Shown: positions 47,575 through 60,040, counted from the first letter of the stretch. The stretch is DNA of 64,000 nt from Paralvinella palmiformis (GCA_025642065.1 JAODUP010000356.1:1-64000); one strand, 5' to 3'. The notes: generated by a model from the sequence alone, not told the origin. Numbers and translations: made by a program.

Positions 47575-48938
47575 CAAGGGTCGGCAACCTTTTTAGAGTA
47601 TGGCCAAATGGTAAAACTGGACCGTAAGTGGGAATGGGTGTGTGTGGTAGTGCGTCCCGCCTGCCACTGGCAGAAGTTTTTTAAAATAATCTTTCAAAAT
47701 GAAGCGGTTTCGGAACATCAGAGACCAAATGTCACAAATATATGAAATTGTTTCGAACTGTATAGGTAGTATAGAGCGCGATTTGGATTAAGCCAGTGGG
47801 CAACATTTATTTTCAAACATAAGAAGCTGCATAATACAATAAGTGTGTCTACCATGAGTTATACTTCTTATATTTAGTAACTTCAGGAATGTTAATAATT
47901 ATATACTATCAAAACGTGAACAAAAACGTGAACGAATTAATTATATGTAACTTTTAATTTTAGTTTCAATTCAATGCGCTCTCTGGTGCTGGGCTTGCTT
48001 CACCAACCGCTGTAGATGTGTGCTAGCAAGCCCCAGAGTACCCTCCAAATGAGCATCAGTGAGTCTTATTCCTTGCAAAAATTAATTTGGTGAACAGTTA
48101 TTCATAGTACAAGTACGTGCTTTCGAATAGTGCAATTATCACTCGGGCGTAATGAATTAGTTTGGGGAACTTGTCGGCTGGAACATATCGTTGGTAAAAC
48201 TTAACTATCGCAACTTCACTGAACTTGGCTTTCAAGTCAGTGTTGCATTGCAAATCAATCAGTTCCATCTGCAACATTGTCCACGATTACTGCGTACGGA
48301 GTTGCAAATAATACAATACCGTAGTAGCCTCATTAGGTTGAGTTGTAGACAACGTTGGGAAATGTGCATAATTGCATTGTTTGATATGTCGCACCCACAT
48401 ACGAAGCTTGACCTCAAATGCGCAGACTTGTTCAAACAGTTTGTGGATTAACTGGTCTCTGCCCTATAATTTTATGTAAAACATATTCATATGTTTTGGA
48501 ATGTCTACCAAGCATGCCAAATCTGACAACCATGATAAACAGAAAACAATATTTGGTTTTTATCCAATATTATATCAGTATGGCATCCAACGAGGACTTT
48601 GACAAAATAAAAATACTATAAATATCTGCTCTTGGTGCCTGTTATTACGAAAGAGGGCTTAAAAGCTAGCTAGCTGCTGATTTGGCGAGGTTTGCCGATC
48701 TCTGTGAAAAGGACAATTAGCCTATTGTCTTCTCCGCAGCAAAGGACAGTTTAACAGGGTTTACTTATTAGTCATCTGGTTGTTTTGATAATTACACGAT
48801 CAGTAATGGCCGAAACGAATGTGTAAGTGGGTTAAAAGAGGTGTGTTAATTTCGATACTTTACAAGTACTCTAAAATCCACAAATACTTCAAACACCAGA
48901 ATAATATCACGGGCCCGGCCGTAGGTTGCCGACATCTG
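47575..48938 (-). mobile_element. hAT (Charlie-like) transposon, 1364 bp, with perfect 8-bp TSD
   Basis: The element is bounded by CAAGGGTCGGCAACCT and, inverted, CAGATGTCGGCAACCT, and by ATTTAAAA at 47567-47574 and 48939-48946. On the minus strand it holds transposase remnants: FEVKLRMWVRHIKQCNYAHF (about 48390), LKAKFSEVAIVKFYQRYVP (about 48200), YARVIIALFESTYLYYE (about 48120) and IRLTDAHLEGTLGLASTHL (about 48050), the dimerisation-domain end of a Charlie-type hAT transposase. The N-terminal and catalytic parts are mostly lost, and several stops are present. Confidence 0.8.
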
Positions 48939-49194
48939 ATTTAAAAGGTACACCTAGTGTGCCGCAGTTTCCTATAACATTTTAAATACACATTTCTCCC
49001 CATCACTCAGTGATATGCTTTAAATACAACCATATTTTGTCACTTTGTGATAAATATGCCTTGGTAAATATCTTTACCAAATCTATATTTCACCAACCTC
49101 GCTATTTAATAAAATATTGTGTGTGTGTGCGCGCGCGCGCACGTCTGTAAGTGTGTCTTTGGCCACATATATAGAGAGTGAGACTATTTACCTA

Positions 49195-49500
49195 TGGCTA
49201 TGGTCATTCTGTGCGGGAGGTCGCAGGTTCGCGCCTCGGCCGTGGCACTCTAGTAGAGGTAGTTTTTCATCCAACCAGGCAACTGGCAAGGTTTTTCCAC
49301 CGAACATGCCATTTATTCTAAATTTATTTAGAATTAGTCTCCGTGGGGAGGCTGTAAATTACAGACCATTTGCATCTCCCTCATTTGAAGTCGCCAGCCA
49401 CATAAACAACTGCCATTTCGGCCATTATATATATATATATATATATTGATGGCATTGGCCCAGAGCGTCAACACCTAAATATCCTTTAAAACCTGTACCT
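49195..49500 (+). mobile_element. SINE-like repeat with internal (AT)n
   Basis: A B-box-like GGTTCGCGCCTC follows a tRNA-like stretch at 49185-49235, then a body with caggcaactggcaaggttt and ccatttcggccatt. (AT)n runs at 49424-49446 and 49507-49533 flank the end. Only one copy in the window. Confidence 0.4.
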
Positions 49501-49503
49501 CCC

Positions 49504-49538
<35 letters not shown>

Positions 49539-49826
49539 CACACATACACAAATTCAGGAAACAGATAATTCAGGTGTTGTATGGATGCTAGAGCCGACGT
49601 ACAAAAAGTTTAAATTTTTATAGATAAACCTACTAACAAAATAACACAATTAGGTCAACTATATATAGTTTTATGTCCATGTATTACTGTTGTTATCTTT
49701 GTGTGAGATCTCCTATGTGTCACTTTACTGATAAAAGTGTTTCATTATGTATACACCTGTATGTGTACTTTGTACATCAGATGATAAAATAATAATAACA
49801 AAAGTTATTCTAGGGATAAATTATCA

Positions 49827-49832
49827 TTTATT
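49827..49832 (-). terminator. Candidate polyadenylation signal of the TRIM-like gene
   Basis: AATAAA on the minus strand, 112 bases beyond the stop codon at 49944. Confidence 0.4.
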
Positions 49833-49943
49833 ATAATAATTAAATCAAATATTAAACATAAAATAAACAAAATTTATATTCTAAATTTAAAACAAATAAA
49901 CAAAGTTATTAATCATGAACAAAATTATAAACAATAATCATAT

Positions 49944-52347
49944 CTATATTTTATATACATACACGCCATTATAATATTCTAACACTGATAATCTCTCATT
50001 CTTAAATAAACTTATTTTCCTAGGTTCATAATCTAAATCTAACAGACTTCTAACAAAACAATAATTTCTATCAAATAATAAAATATTACTATTTTTCACA
50101 TCACAAACGAAGATTTGTCTATTTCTATCACAATATACACCTCCTGGCTCTATCTGTCTACCTGTTGATTGTAATGATGATATTTGTTTTCCATTTTTAT
50201 CATAAACAACTACATTATCAAAGAGACAAACAAGTATCTTATCATCATCATCAACACAAACATCATACATTGGGCCATCACGTGTCATGTCTATAGACCA
50301 TAACTCATCACCCCTGGAGGTATACTTATAGAGTTTTTCGTCAGGATTACTGGTTACAATATAACATCCATCACTTGTTACACCTAGACGTGATGGCCCT
50401 CGACATACACGACACCTGTTATACCTCCATCTGTCACCAGCTGTATCAAAAGCATGTAGATAGCCTGGGTCACTGGTATCTGTCACCACAATTTTACCCA
50501 TATTCCTATCCACAGACAGACCCCACAGTCCTACACCACTAACAGGTCTGCAGTTATGAGATAGATAATGAACTATCTTATGGCCATTATCATCATATAC
50601 CTCTAGACCATCCCTCATACAGACAACAAGTTGTCCATTATCTAGATACTCTATGTCACTTATCCAGCCACCTGTGTTTATCTGACACAACAATGTCGGA
50701 TCATCAAAAACAGATACGGTATCTGTAATATAAATATATAAATCAACTTGGTATATCATTAATTTGCGATGTTATAGTTATATTTATAAATAACTTAATA
50801 AAACAAAAATATGTATATATATAAACATTCTGCATACCGGTATTTATTATTTATTAATTAATACAAACAACTTTATCCCTTTCATGTCCAAAATTTAAAT
50901 TTCCAAATCTAATCATATTGCAGCTGAAGGGTTAAACTATAATACAACTTAAAGTTGATAAAATTAAAAATTATACAATAAACAATGACTGACTATCAGT
51001 CAAAAAATATAACAATAAACCAATTATTCCATGTTACATTAAACAGATTAAAAAAAGTTAATGATGATATGCTGAGATCAAACAAACAATAAATATCCAC
51101 AAACCTAGACTCTGGACAGCTCCTGGCAGATCTTCAAATAGACTGGAGGACATGGATACAACAGAACTTAATGCTAAAATAAATAATAAAATAATTATAT
51201 AATTGTTGTAGAATTTAAAACAACTATCATTAATAATATATATTATTGATTATCAAAGGTATAACATGATACAATAATAATAATAATTAAAGTACCTTCT
51301 TCAACTATCTCTCCCAATTTTATCTGGTCATCACCACTAATAAACTTCATTGTTTCTGGTTTGATATTGATATCAAAAGCTGGTATTTGTTTTTTGACAT
51401 CTGTTATCAGTTTAGCTGTATCCTCAATCCGTGATTCAGGTATACCCATCACAGGTTCCAGCCAGTTATCTACCTTTGTTATCAATTTTTCAATAGAGGT
51501 TCTAATATCTTGGACAAGTTGTTTGGATCGGGATAATTCAAGATTTAATTCGACTTCTTTTTCGTTTAATTCAAGACATAAATTATCATATTGATCATTA
51601 ATCTGTTTGATGAGAAAAGCTCGATGATGAGTCAACTCTGTCATGGCTCATTTGGTGTCATTAATGATTTTTGTTTGAAGATTTACAAAATGTTCCAGTG
51701 TTTTGTCAGTTGATTGTAAATGTGATAACAGAATTTCTTTTAAATCAACTTGTGTTTTTTTTGTTATCATAAGTCAGGTCATAGACTGCATGTTCTGAGT
51801 GTCTGACTATATGACACAGAGAACATATGGCCTGAGTACACGTCATACAGAAATATGATAAATAACCATCATGTTCATTACAAAATATAGAATTTATTGT
51901 AGATGACGTCACTGAAATTTGAGTATGATCTGGAAAAAGGGCATCATGTTTCAAATGACAATCCTGACAATGTCCAGAATGACATCCGAAACAGTAAAAT
52001 GAAACATCAGCTTTGTGTGTTTTAGATCTACATAACTTACATAATTTATGTCTTTCTTCAATTTGTTTCCTAACATTTTGAACTTTTGACAGATAAAAAG
52101 ATAAAGGTAAACTGGCAGATGAACTTCCAGGTACATGGGTTGTCTGTGAACAAACAGGACAACGTATTGTGTCTGGAGTTTGAGGATTTTTAGCTCTTGC
52201 ATCATCTAACAGATGTTGTAAACAGTCTTCACAGAAAATGTGTAAACAACTTAACGTTATTGGTCTTCGATGTATCAATGGTTCAAAACAAATTCCACAA
52301 TTTGTGATGTTAGAGAAGAGTTCCTCATAAAAGCCTCCTGTAGCCAT
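49944..52347 (-). pseudogene. RING/B-box/NHL (TRIM-like) E3 ligase gene, frameshifted
   Basis: Exon 1 (52347-51296) starts ATGGCTAC. It encodes a complete C3HC4 RING (Cys17, 20, 34, His36, Cys39, 42, 63, 66), two B-box-like fingers (about residues 103-141 and 155-190) and a coiled coil. Exon 2 (51173-51105) and exon 3 (50722-49944) join in phase and add a linker and a beta-propeller of NHL type with repeated VCxD, VVYDKNG and LLFDRN strands. Two lesions break it: a run of eight A at about 51765 puts the frame off by one after TYDNKK, and a TGA follows at about 51647. Removal of one A and readthrough of the TGA would be needed for a protein of about 630 residues. The domain architecture is that of the TRIM2/3/71-like class expanded in molluscs. 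A CTTTAG acceptor just before the ATG and a donor at 53000 suggest a 5' non-coding exon. Confidence 0.85.
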
Positions 52348-52557
52348 TTTCCTAAAGATAAAACAAGAGATTTTATTTTATTCTTACCTCAATTGATCAA
52401 AAATAACCTAAATCTACAATTATTATATATAAAAATAGAAGTTTACTTGTTTTAAATAACTTTCTCTTAAATAATACTTCAAGGTTGTGGATGTAGTTAG
52501 ATATTTGTATGGTCATCATGACTTCTGCATTTGAATGCCTTACTTCCATTTGTGCTA

Positions 52558-52560
<3 letters not shown>

Positions 52561-52599
<39 letters not shown>
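52561..52599. repeat. (AT)n microsatellite
   Basis: TA run upstream of the TRIM-like gene. Confidence 0.95.
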
Positions 52600-52600
<1 letters not shown>

Positions 52601-52844
52601 AACAAATAATGAATGAAAATATTGTAATGTTACCAATTGATATTAGTTAATATATACTAATATAGGCCTAAATATGAATTATTTTGTCAACATCAGCCGT
52701 TTTGACTACATAGAAGGTAACTATTACTAATATCAAACAAGTTTTGTAAATGTCTGTAAACATCAAAGACACTAAGTCTGTCTGTTGTTGAGCTGGGGTG
52801 CTAAAAGAAAATTGATAAATGTTTAGTTTAAAAAAATATTTTAT

Positions 52845-52985
52845 CGACACTCAAAACGTGGAGCCATTACAATAATTGTAATAAACCAAAATTTTGAACT
52901 GAGGTGCTAAAAGAGCATTTATAAATTGTTATTTGTTTTTAGCTTCTTGACACTCAAAACGTGGAGCCATTACAATAATTATAAT
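52845..52985. repeat. Short direct duplication
   Basis: gacactcaaaacgtggagcc followed by attacaataatt occurs at 52846 and again at 52949, together with aggtgctaaaag just before each. Confidence 0.7.
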
Positions 52986-53324
52986 AGTAATAAACCTACC
53001 TTTAGGTGAGGTATACCCGAGCTTTTAACTTCTGAAGTGTTGAGTAGCACACAACGTTAAAATATGGCAGACGATAGACAATATCAATAATATGACAGCT
53101 GAGTTGTTTATTGGTCTAGGCAAAGAATATTACGAAACAAAAACATAATATGCTAAAGATCATCACTGTGTAATCCATTAAAATTATTAAAAACATAAAA
53201 AAATTAAATAAACAACTCCAAATAATTAAATTTCTACCCGATAATGATTTTTAATTTCTCTAACATTAAGTTACGTACGTATACGTGACCAGAAGCATGT
53301 CGTATGATATTGACAAATTAAAAG

Positions 53325-53543
53325 TTTATTTTAAATGTGTTCCCTATACTTACCGATGATAAGATATTCATTTTGTATTACTTTTACACCCACGGCTTAT
53401 GCAACCAACGACACACCAATAATTAACCATGTTTATAAACCCGATTTTGCAGTCTGCGTTCCTTTTTTCCACGACCGGAAGTTGGGACCTGTTTGCCATA
53501 AAATCGGTTGCCATGTTCGGTCAGTTTTCTTTCAGGTCAATGC
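53325..53543. mobile_element. MITE (CATTGACC family), right half
   Basis: The blocks ttattttaaatgtgttcc, ttataaacccgattttgcag and the end ttttctttcaggtcaatg match copy 1 at 9560-9778. The left half is absent. Confidence 0.65.
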
Positions 53544-53559
53544 TGCATTGACCTGGAGT

Positions 53560-53757
53560 ATTTATTTGTTTGTTCGAGGAGAATCCCCAGGCTGTCGCTT
53601 ATTCAGCCCAGCCTCTATGTTGGAGTAGTTGAGAAAACTCCTCCCCCACCACTCACAGGGGAGCAGTACGGAAATATGGAGTCGAAATACCCTGAGGTGG
53701 ACACTGCCAGAGTGTGTTACGTCCTCAGGGGATCTTTAACGTCCCCCTTTATTTTTA
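53560..53757 (-). mobile_element. SINE family B body with 9-bp TSD
   Basis: Matches the reverse complement of the 6009-6340 body. ACCTGGAGT flanks it exactly at 53551-53559 and 53758-53766. Without the insert the flanks form CATTGACC...GGTCAATG, so it landed in a short MITE-end pair. Confidence 0.7.
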
Positions 53758-54002
53758 ACCTGGAGTGGAATGTTCGGTATAGTTTTATATTTAGGTCAAT
53801 GGTAATCACGTTTTCTTTAGTTCCTTGGTCTTTCGCTAGGCTGCACTAGGTTAGATTGATAACAGACACAAATGAAAACTTTCAGCTTCTATGTGCTATT
53901 TCTAACCTGGAAACCGCTTTCTTGGTCTAGCCTTGTCATTTTAATAGAAATTATTAGAAACGTGTGACAAATATGATAATTATCCTTGTCGTATTATATA
54001 AT

Positions 54003-54008
<6 letters not shown>

Positions 54009-54038
<30 letters not shown>

Positions 54039-54114
54039 ATAAGTTGTTAATGTTATGGATAAACAGCTAGATAATCATGCAAGTATATACTTGCACCATA
54101 TATGTCGGCATGAT

Positions 54115-54150
<36 letters not shown>
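54009..54150. repeat. (AT)n and (CA)n microsatellites
   Basis: TA run 54009-54034 and CA run 54117-54141 followed by ATATAT. Confidence 0.95.
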
Positions 54151-54151
<1 letters not shown>

Positions 54152-54667
54152 GGAATCTGGCTATGAACGTTCCCTCAAATATTATTTACCTGCCTGGGGG
54201 CGGAGGTATTTGATGCAGTTCAGGGTGCTCTATCCTGGACTTAGTGGTGTTTTAATGACGATCAAGTCAATGGTAATTTAACTACCAACCACAAATAACG
54301 TCCAAGCAAACTCAATTGTTCACGTTGTAAATATATTTACTTACAACATCACCCTAATGACATACACTAATTACAATTACCGATAATTAGTCCAGCAATC
54401 ATCAGCATACGTCATTTAGCAACCGTAATAAAGATAGGATGAACTTCAGTGGCCGTGAACAGGTTTTTTATTCGATCGCTGAATAGCGTGTCATATTTAA
54501 AATGTTAATTATGCATTATTGCCGTTACCACTACCAAGATACAGTTATTTTAGCCAATTAAAAGTATACTGACATTGTTCTTGCAATTAAATTGAGCTTA
54601 TTTATATTACAGATAAAGTGTCACTGATTGAACATAGAACATGGAAGTGGAAGACGTCGGACATCCG

Positions 54668-54925
54668 GGCTTTAAAGGAACAATTCAGCTTCATATCAAT
54701 TTTTTACAACTAATGCAAATATGTTCATTCAACTTATCATGTTAAAGAATGAACAGGACCAACCGCTTGTTAAATAAACCAGTTCTAATTTCTGGGTAAT
54801 ATACAATGCTAGATTTGTGGGCGCCGAGATCTTGAAGCTAGACACCGACCCGATGCTCTCGTAATCTGACGTCACTACTACAAGCTGTTTGTGTTATCCC
54901 ATTATAACAATGTAATGGGGTGTCA
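54668..54925. mobile_element. MITE-like repeat, copy 2 (inverted relative to 24255)
   Basis: Begins tttaaaggaacaattc and contains aaataaaccagttct, ttgaagctagacacc, tgacgtcac and caagctgttt, the reverse complement of blocks at 24255-24507. Confidence 0.5.
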
Positions 54926-55148
54926 CCCAAACATGTAATTTCGGATGTCACTGAAATGGCTAGAGAAAACAATAAAGTTTGTTTTGTACTTTTGTAACAA
55001 GAATTAGTGTTTACTGAGCTTTCAGGTTACTATAATGGAACTGACAACGGGTTCATATAGTAGTAGTTACTAGATTGAGATAGGTGTCGGGTAAGGTCAC
55101 GAGTATGAGTAATATCGTCAGCAGAAAACACCAATACGAGAATGTAAA

Positions 55149-55171
55149 CATATATATATATGTGTGTGTGT

Positions 55172-55211
<40 letters not shown>
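55149..55211. repeat. (AT)n / (GT)n microsatellite
   Basis: ATAT and GTGT runs immediately upstream of the LINE fragment. Confidence 0.95.
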
Positions 55212-55212
<1 letters not shown>

Positions 55213-55311
55213 TTCTAGGAACTACTTCGCTGTTTATTAGCTTTTCGTACTGGGCACAATATATATGAAGTTTAATTTCATTAATTAGACCCATACATTT
55301 AATGCTATTGT

Positions 55312-55806
55312 TTGGTGAAACAAACGCGAGCTTTTATGCCAACCTTGGTTGATAACACACAATTGTATATATCACTGGATCCTGACAATGAGTTAAATTT
55401 CTCCTCTATCTTGACGAATTTTGAAAACAATTTTGTTGATATTTGGCTATGGATAACTCAAAATCTTCTACGGTTAAATGATAATAAAACAAATATTATA
55501 TATTTAGCACCATCGCATTGTGTTGAATGCCTAAGCACACCTACAGTACAGATGTATGCATCTTCGATTACCCCTAATGGGTCATTAAAAAAATTAGGGG
55601 TTATTTTCGATAAATGTATTAAAATGTACGAACAAGTCACATCATTACGCACATCTGCCTACTACTATCTTAAGAACATCTATTGTTTAAAAGAATCATT
55701 GCCACATAAAACACTTAAAACTGTGGTCCATTCCTTTGTTACAACTCGTATAGACTCTTATAACTATGTATATGGAATATCTGGTTATCTGGTGAACATC
55801 AAGTGA
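55312..55806 (+). pseudogene. LINE reverse transcriptase, 3' portion
   Basis: An open frame of 164 codons begins at the catalytic block, here LVDNTQLYISL where YADDTQLY is expected. It continues with ITQNLLRLNDNKTNIIYLA, NGSLKKLGVIFD, an AYYYLKNI helix and FVTTRIDSYNYVYGI, the palm-to-thumb segment of CR1/L2-type LINE reverse transcriptases. Loss of the catalytic Asp pair and the missing N-terminal half make it inactive. The sequence family differs from the LINE at 55930. Confidence 0.7.
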
Positions 55807-55929
55807 AAGTTATTAAAAGTAAATAAACTGAAATGTGGCATTTATGGCACAACTTATAACACAGAAATATAACATGAGGTGAGCAATCACTAATTCATAC
55901 ATTATAATACGCTATCTCTTAGAGGAGAA

Positions 55930-56945
55930 GAAGTGTTTCTATTCCACAAAGATACAGGAATGTGGAAAAGATCAAAAGAAACTCTTCAAATTAACTAAGA
56001 ACTTGATGGGAAGTAACTCATATGTAAATCTTCCATATTTTACCTGTGCTGAATTATTTCACGAGGAAAGCAACAATCATCAGGAATAAGATCATTTCGG
56101 ACACTACCGGCGATATTTCCATGGATGCAGATATTATGTTTAATGGAAATATGCTCGAAATATTTTGACCGACTTCTGAGGTTGAGATCAAGGAGATAAT
56201 AGTCAAGTCTCCGAATAAGTCATGTGACTTGGATCAACTTCTACCACTGATAACAGCCATTGTCAATAGGTCAATGGATGAATCAGTGATGCTGTTGTGG
56301 TTGAAACGACCCACCATAAGCTTGCTGCTTAAGAGACCTGGGTTGGATAAGGAAGAGATAAAGAATTATCGTCCTATTTCTAACCTTTCGTTCATCTCTT
56401 AGCTTATTGAAAAGGTAGTAGCAAGGCATATAGAAGAACACTTAGAGCACAATGATCTTAATGACATTTACCAGTCTGCTTATCGTAGAGGTCATTCAAC
56501 AGAAACTGCTGTTTTTAAAGTGCACAGTGACATTGCTGAGGCTCCTGATGAAGGGTCCATGATATTTCATTTTCAATTGAAGCTTGTATTGCAGACATAA
56601 GTACTTGGATGAAGAGCGACATGCTGAAATTGAATAAAGACAAGACATAATTCATTGTTTTCTCATCCAAGCAACATTTAAAGAAAACTGAGAATCTTCG
56701 CATTCCGGTAGGATCCAGTTATATATATTCTTCCATGTCTGTAAGAAATCTAGGGCTTATATTAGGTAATACCCTAGGAATGAAGAAGCAGGTTAATTAT
56801 ATATGTAAATCCTGTTATTGTCAAATGAGAAATATAGGACTTATTCGTAAGTACATAAATGATGAGACATACAAGACTTTAATCCAAGCCGTTATTATTT
56901 CTAGACTGGACTATGGCTAGGCAAGATGCTGTTTCTTACGTTCAA
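55930..56945 (+). pseudogene. CR1/Jockey-type LINE, internally deleted
   Basis: Frames in order: KIQECGKDQKKLFKLTKNLM (55950), SMDADIMFNGNML (56120), EIKEIIVKSPNKS (56190), LLKRPGLDKEEIKNYRPISN (56325), IEKVVARHIEEHLEHNDL and YQSAYRRGHSTETAVFKVHS (56410-56530). After DEGSM at 56555 the sequence jumps to FSIEACIADISTWMKSDMLK (56570), KKTENLRI and SVRNLGLILGNTLGMKKQ, ending ISRLDYG at 56919. Motif A to the YADD box is deleted at the jump. It shares the KKTENLRI region with the minus-strand fragment at 24507-24790. Confidence 0.75.
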
Positions 56946-56949
56946 AGTA

Positions 56950-57432
56950 CTGAATAGAACAGCACCGGTGTATCTAAGCGATCTGACCGAAAAATATATA
57001 CCAACTTTCTACAAAACATCATCGTTATAGATTGAAATATACAGCCATGGCAAAGTGATTCCAGTTGCATATATTTTCAAAATTTCCTATTAACCATGTG
57101 GATCCCAATGCGATGACGTGTCGAACTATTTACAAGATACTCTAAAAGCTCGATCAAATATAATGCATCTGTAAAGCTTAATTAGTAAGTATAGAAAATT
57201 ATATTTGATATCATTCAAGGTAATGTGTTAATACACTGACTGACCTATGACAAAAATCCGTACACACTGAGTATAGATATGACTGATTATGATGGACAAT
57301 CGACTTTCAAAATATCAAAGTCTCACGTTGAAAGTTTATCACTTGAAGGTTGCTTATAACTTGGACGGATGACATAATCTAAAAGTGAAACAGACAAACT
57401 CTAGCATTTGAATAAAACATAATTCGGTTTAA

Positions 57433-57470
<38 letters not shown>

Positions 57471-57700
57471 ATTTTACCCGAATATCAAAACCATCTTCTA
57501 ATTTATTGCTTACAACTTCACATAACAGAGAGCAGAATTAAAACGGTTTAAACATTTTGTAAATTCGATTTACATTAACAATAACATAAACACCAACCCC
57601 AATTGTATTGTTTTTAATTAATTTGTTGTTTACTCTATTTCGTGTTTAATGCACCCTTTATACTATTACTTTACATATTCAACATTGGCTGCATGGTGAA
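56950..57700. other. No recognised gene
   Basis: The first 80 bases may be LINE tail (VLNRTAPVYLSDL at 56948). The rest is AT-rich with (AT)n at 57436-57469. Confidence 0.4.
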
Positions 57701-57719
57701 TTACTAATTGTTAATCTAC

Positions 57720-57780
<61 letters not shown>

Positions 57781-57787
57781 CCTCCTC

Positions 57788-57842
<55 letters not shown>
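57720..57842. repeat. Compound microsatellite (TC)n(AT)n(CA)n
   Basis: TC run 57720-57738, AT run 57739-57778 and CA run 57793-57842. Confidence 0.95.
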
Positions 57843-57845
<3 letters not shown>

Positions 57846-58660
57846 GCTACACACATAGGCGTGAATGAACGTTCACTTAGTGATGAACGGAAATATATGA
57901 GAATTAGCTGTTAGGTTCGAATAAATCATAGTATTTACTCAGGTTTAAGAAGATATTTTCGTTCTAGTCCAGTAATAATCCATTGTGCAGTATTGCTACT
58001 TTGTTTTTATTTTAGTTAAATCACTTCAGTGAGTCCATACTGAGTTAGTGTACATTCTTTTGTGGTGAACAAACTGTAATGTTTGTTAACACGCTATAAA
58101 AGGCCTAACTTTTTACTTAGGTTAGAGAAGAACTTCGACGCATGACTACACGGACGTGTACGATATATATGGTTCATATAAATAGGATTTATTTAGTTAT
58201 TTGAACCCAGAATAAAGCTGGGTTCAGCATCTGAGGTGCCGAAATGTTGTATATACAGGTTTCTTTTGGACTACAGAAAATTACTGTTGAATGTAAACTG
58301 TGGTGTCAAAATAGTTATGATTGTATTTAGCAAGTCACCATTGAACCACACCCATGTGTTGTTTGCTGCGAGCTGTGGTATCAAATGGTATGTTTTTACG
58401 TGCTTCCGCTTTTTGTACGTAGCCTGCATGTAGCCGCTTTCCTGTGGGCGTGACATATTTGTCGCGTACGAAAAGCGAATTAGCTGATTCCCACAGGCTG
58501 ATGAGTAGACCAGACACATGCTTAGGCATACGAACACATCTATCAATATGTGGGGGTATGGAACATTTTATTTTTAGATTAATGTGTGTATAGGTCTCGA
58601 AGGATGTTTAGACATGTTGATGCTCTGTGCCTGTTGCCTCTTTATATGTACCCTAAAACA
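57843..58660. other. No recognised gene
   Basis: Overlapping frames of 60-90 codons on both strands at 58236-58546 have no recognisable motif. Confidence 0.4.
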
Positions 58661-58686
58661 CACACATACACACACACACGCACGCA

Positions 58687-58731
<45 letters not shown>

Positions 58732-58790
58732 TTTAGCCATTAATATATCTAAATCTTAGTATATGTCAACATTACCAATCGCTATATATA

Positions 58791-58822
<32 letters not shown>
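58661..58822. repeat. Compound microsatellite
   Basis: CA/CG-rich run 58661-58690, AT run 58690-58731 and a second AT run 58789-58822. Confidence 0.95.
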
Positions 58823-58828
<6 letters not shown>

Positions 58829-58860
58829 TGGATGATTATACATAATTACTGTTTTTATAG

Positions 58861-59084
58861 ATGACATTCTAGAATCTAGTTGTTATTGTAAGTTCAGTAC
58901 GGGAAGCATCGATAAAGATGAATCTGAGTTGCATCACTTTGCTGGAGAACATCAAGCTCCTTGGTGGTACTGTTTAGATGTCCTTCAAACGTTTACCGGC
59001 CGCTTTGCTAAATATTTATTCAACATCACGTCAACGGTCGGGATGTGGCTGCTTTCTGGAACTAAAAGACATTACGTTAACTAA
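58861..59084 (+). CDS. Possible terminal exon, 74 codons, unidentified
   Basis: After a TTTTTATAG acceptor at 58860 the frame stays open to TAA at 59082-59084. It reads DILESSCYCKFSTGS, FAGEHQAPWWYCLDVLQTF and GRFAKYLFNITST. It lacks an ATG start, uses codons evenly and stands out from its AT-rich surroundings. No family recognised and no upstream exon found. Confidence 0.3.
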
Positions 59085-59089
59085 ATCGT

Positions 59090-60040
59090 CATGATGATAC
59101 GACCAAACTGATGGCAAGAAGGAAATAACACCAAGGGTAATGTCAGACGAACTTATTGAACTCCTTAACATTGAGCATATTTAATGACATTTATGTTGCG
59201 GCGAAGACGCGTTCTGATAATAATGATTTTTTTATTTATTTCTCTTAGTGGTATTTTTTTTAAATAAATTATTGAGCCCAATTCAGCCTTGAATTAATAC
59301 TGATATGGTATTTAATTATGCTTTTTGAGCTGTGGCCAAAATATTAATGAGAGCAACTCACGTACATCAGTTTCACCAAATCACAGTGAGCCGATATATT
59401 CTCTATTTTCCATGACAACATGCAAATATGTTTTAAATGATTAAATGCGAAATTATCGTATGAAATTGTGACATAATTTGAATAATCTCATCTGATCTTC
59501 GGTGTCGAAAGTCGTCCTTCATCTTTTCAAAAATCGCACTAAATAGCACTCTGTTTTACTATTGCATAACATGTTCAAAAAGTGTTTAATGAAGTTGTTA
59601 CTAACGCAAAACACCAACACAAAAGAAACACACAAGAATCAACACACATTACACACATTACAACACACATACACACACACACACACATATGATAATGAAT
59701 ATTTTTTAATTCCTAGGTATTTATAAATTAAGTTAACAATATGGACGTCCATTTATAACTAAAAGCATTACATAAAACATAAACAAATATATACACATAG
59801 CATAAAATGAGTTATTGGATCATATTTAATTGTGAAACTTAAAGAGCTTTTTGGTTTTTGAATGAGTCCCTCCCTATCCCTACCTCCCATCCCACCCCCG
59901 ATGTCAGTGAATTAAATGACTTGTTCGAAAATAGACTGATATGGAAATGACCAAGTTTGTTGGAACGGGATCATTTGGTAAATTTCTTTATTACGGGCCT
60001 TTATAAGAAACGGAAACTGGTATCTTCTAAGAAGAACAGT
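59090..60040. other. No recognised gene
   Basis: AT-rich, only short frames; an ACACAC run lies at 59667-59687. Confidence 0.45.
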
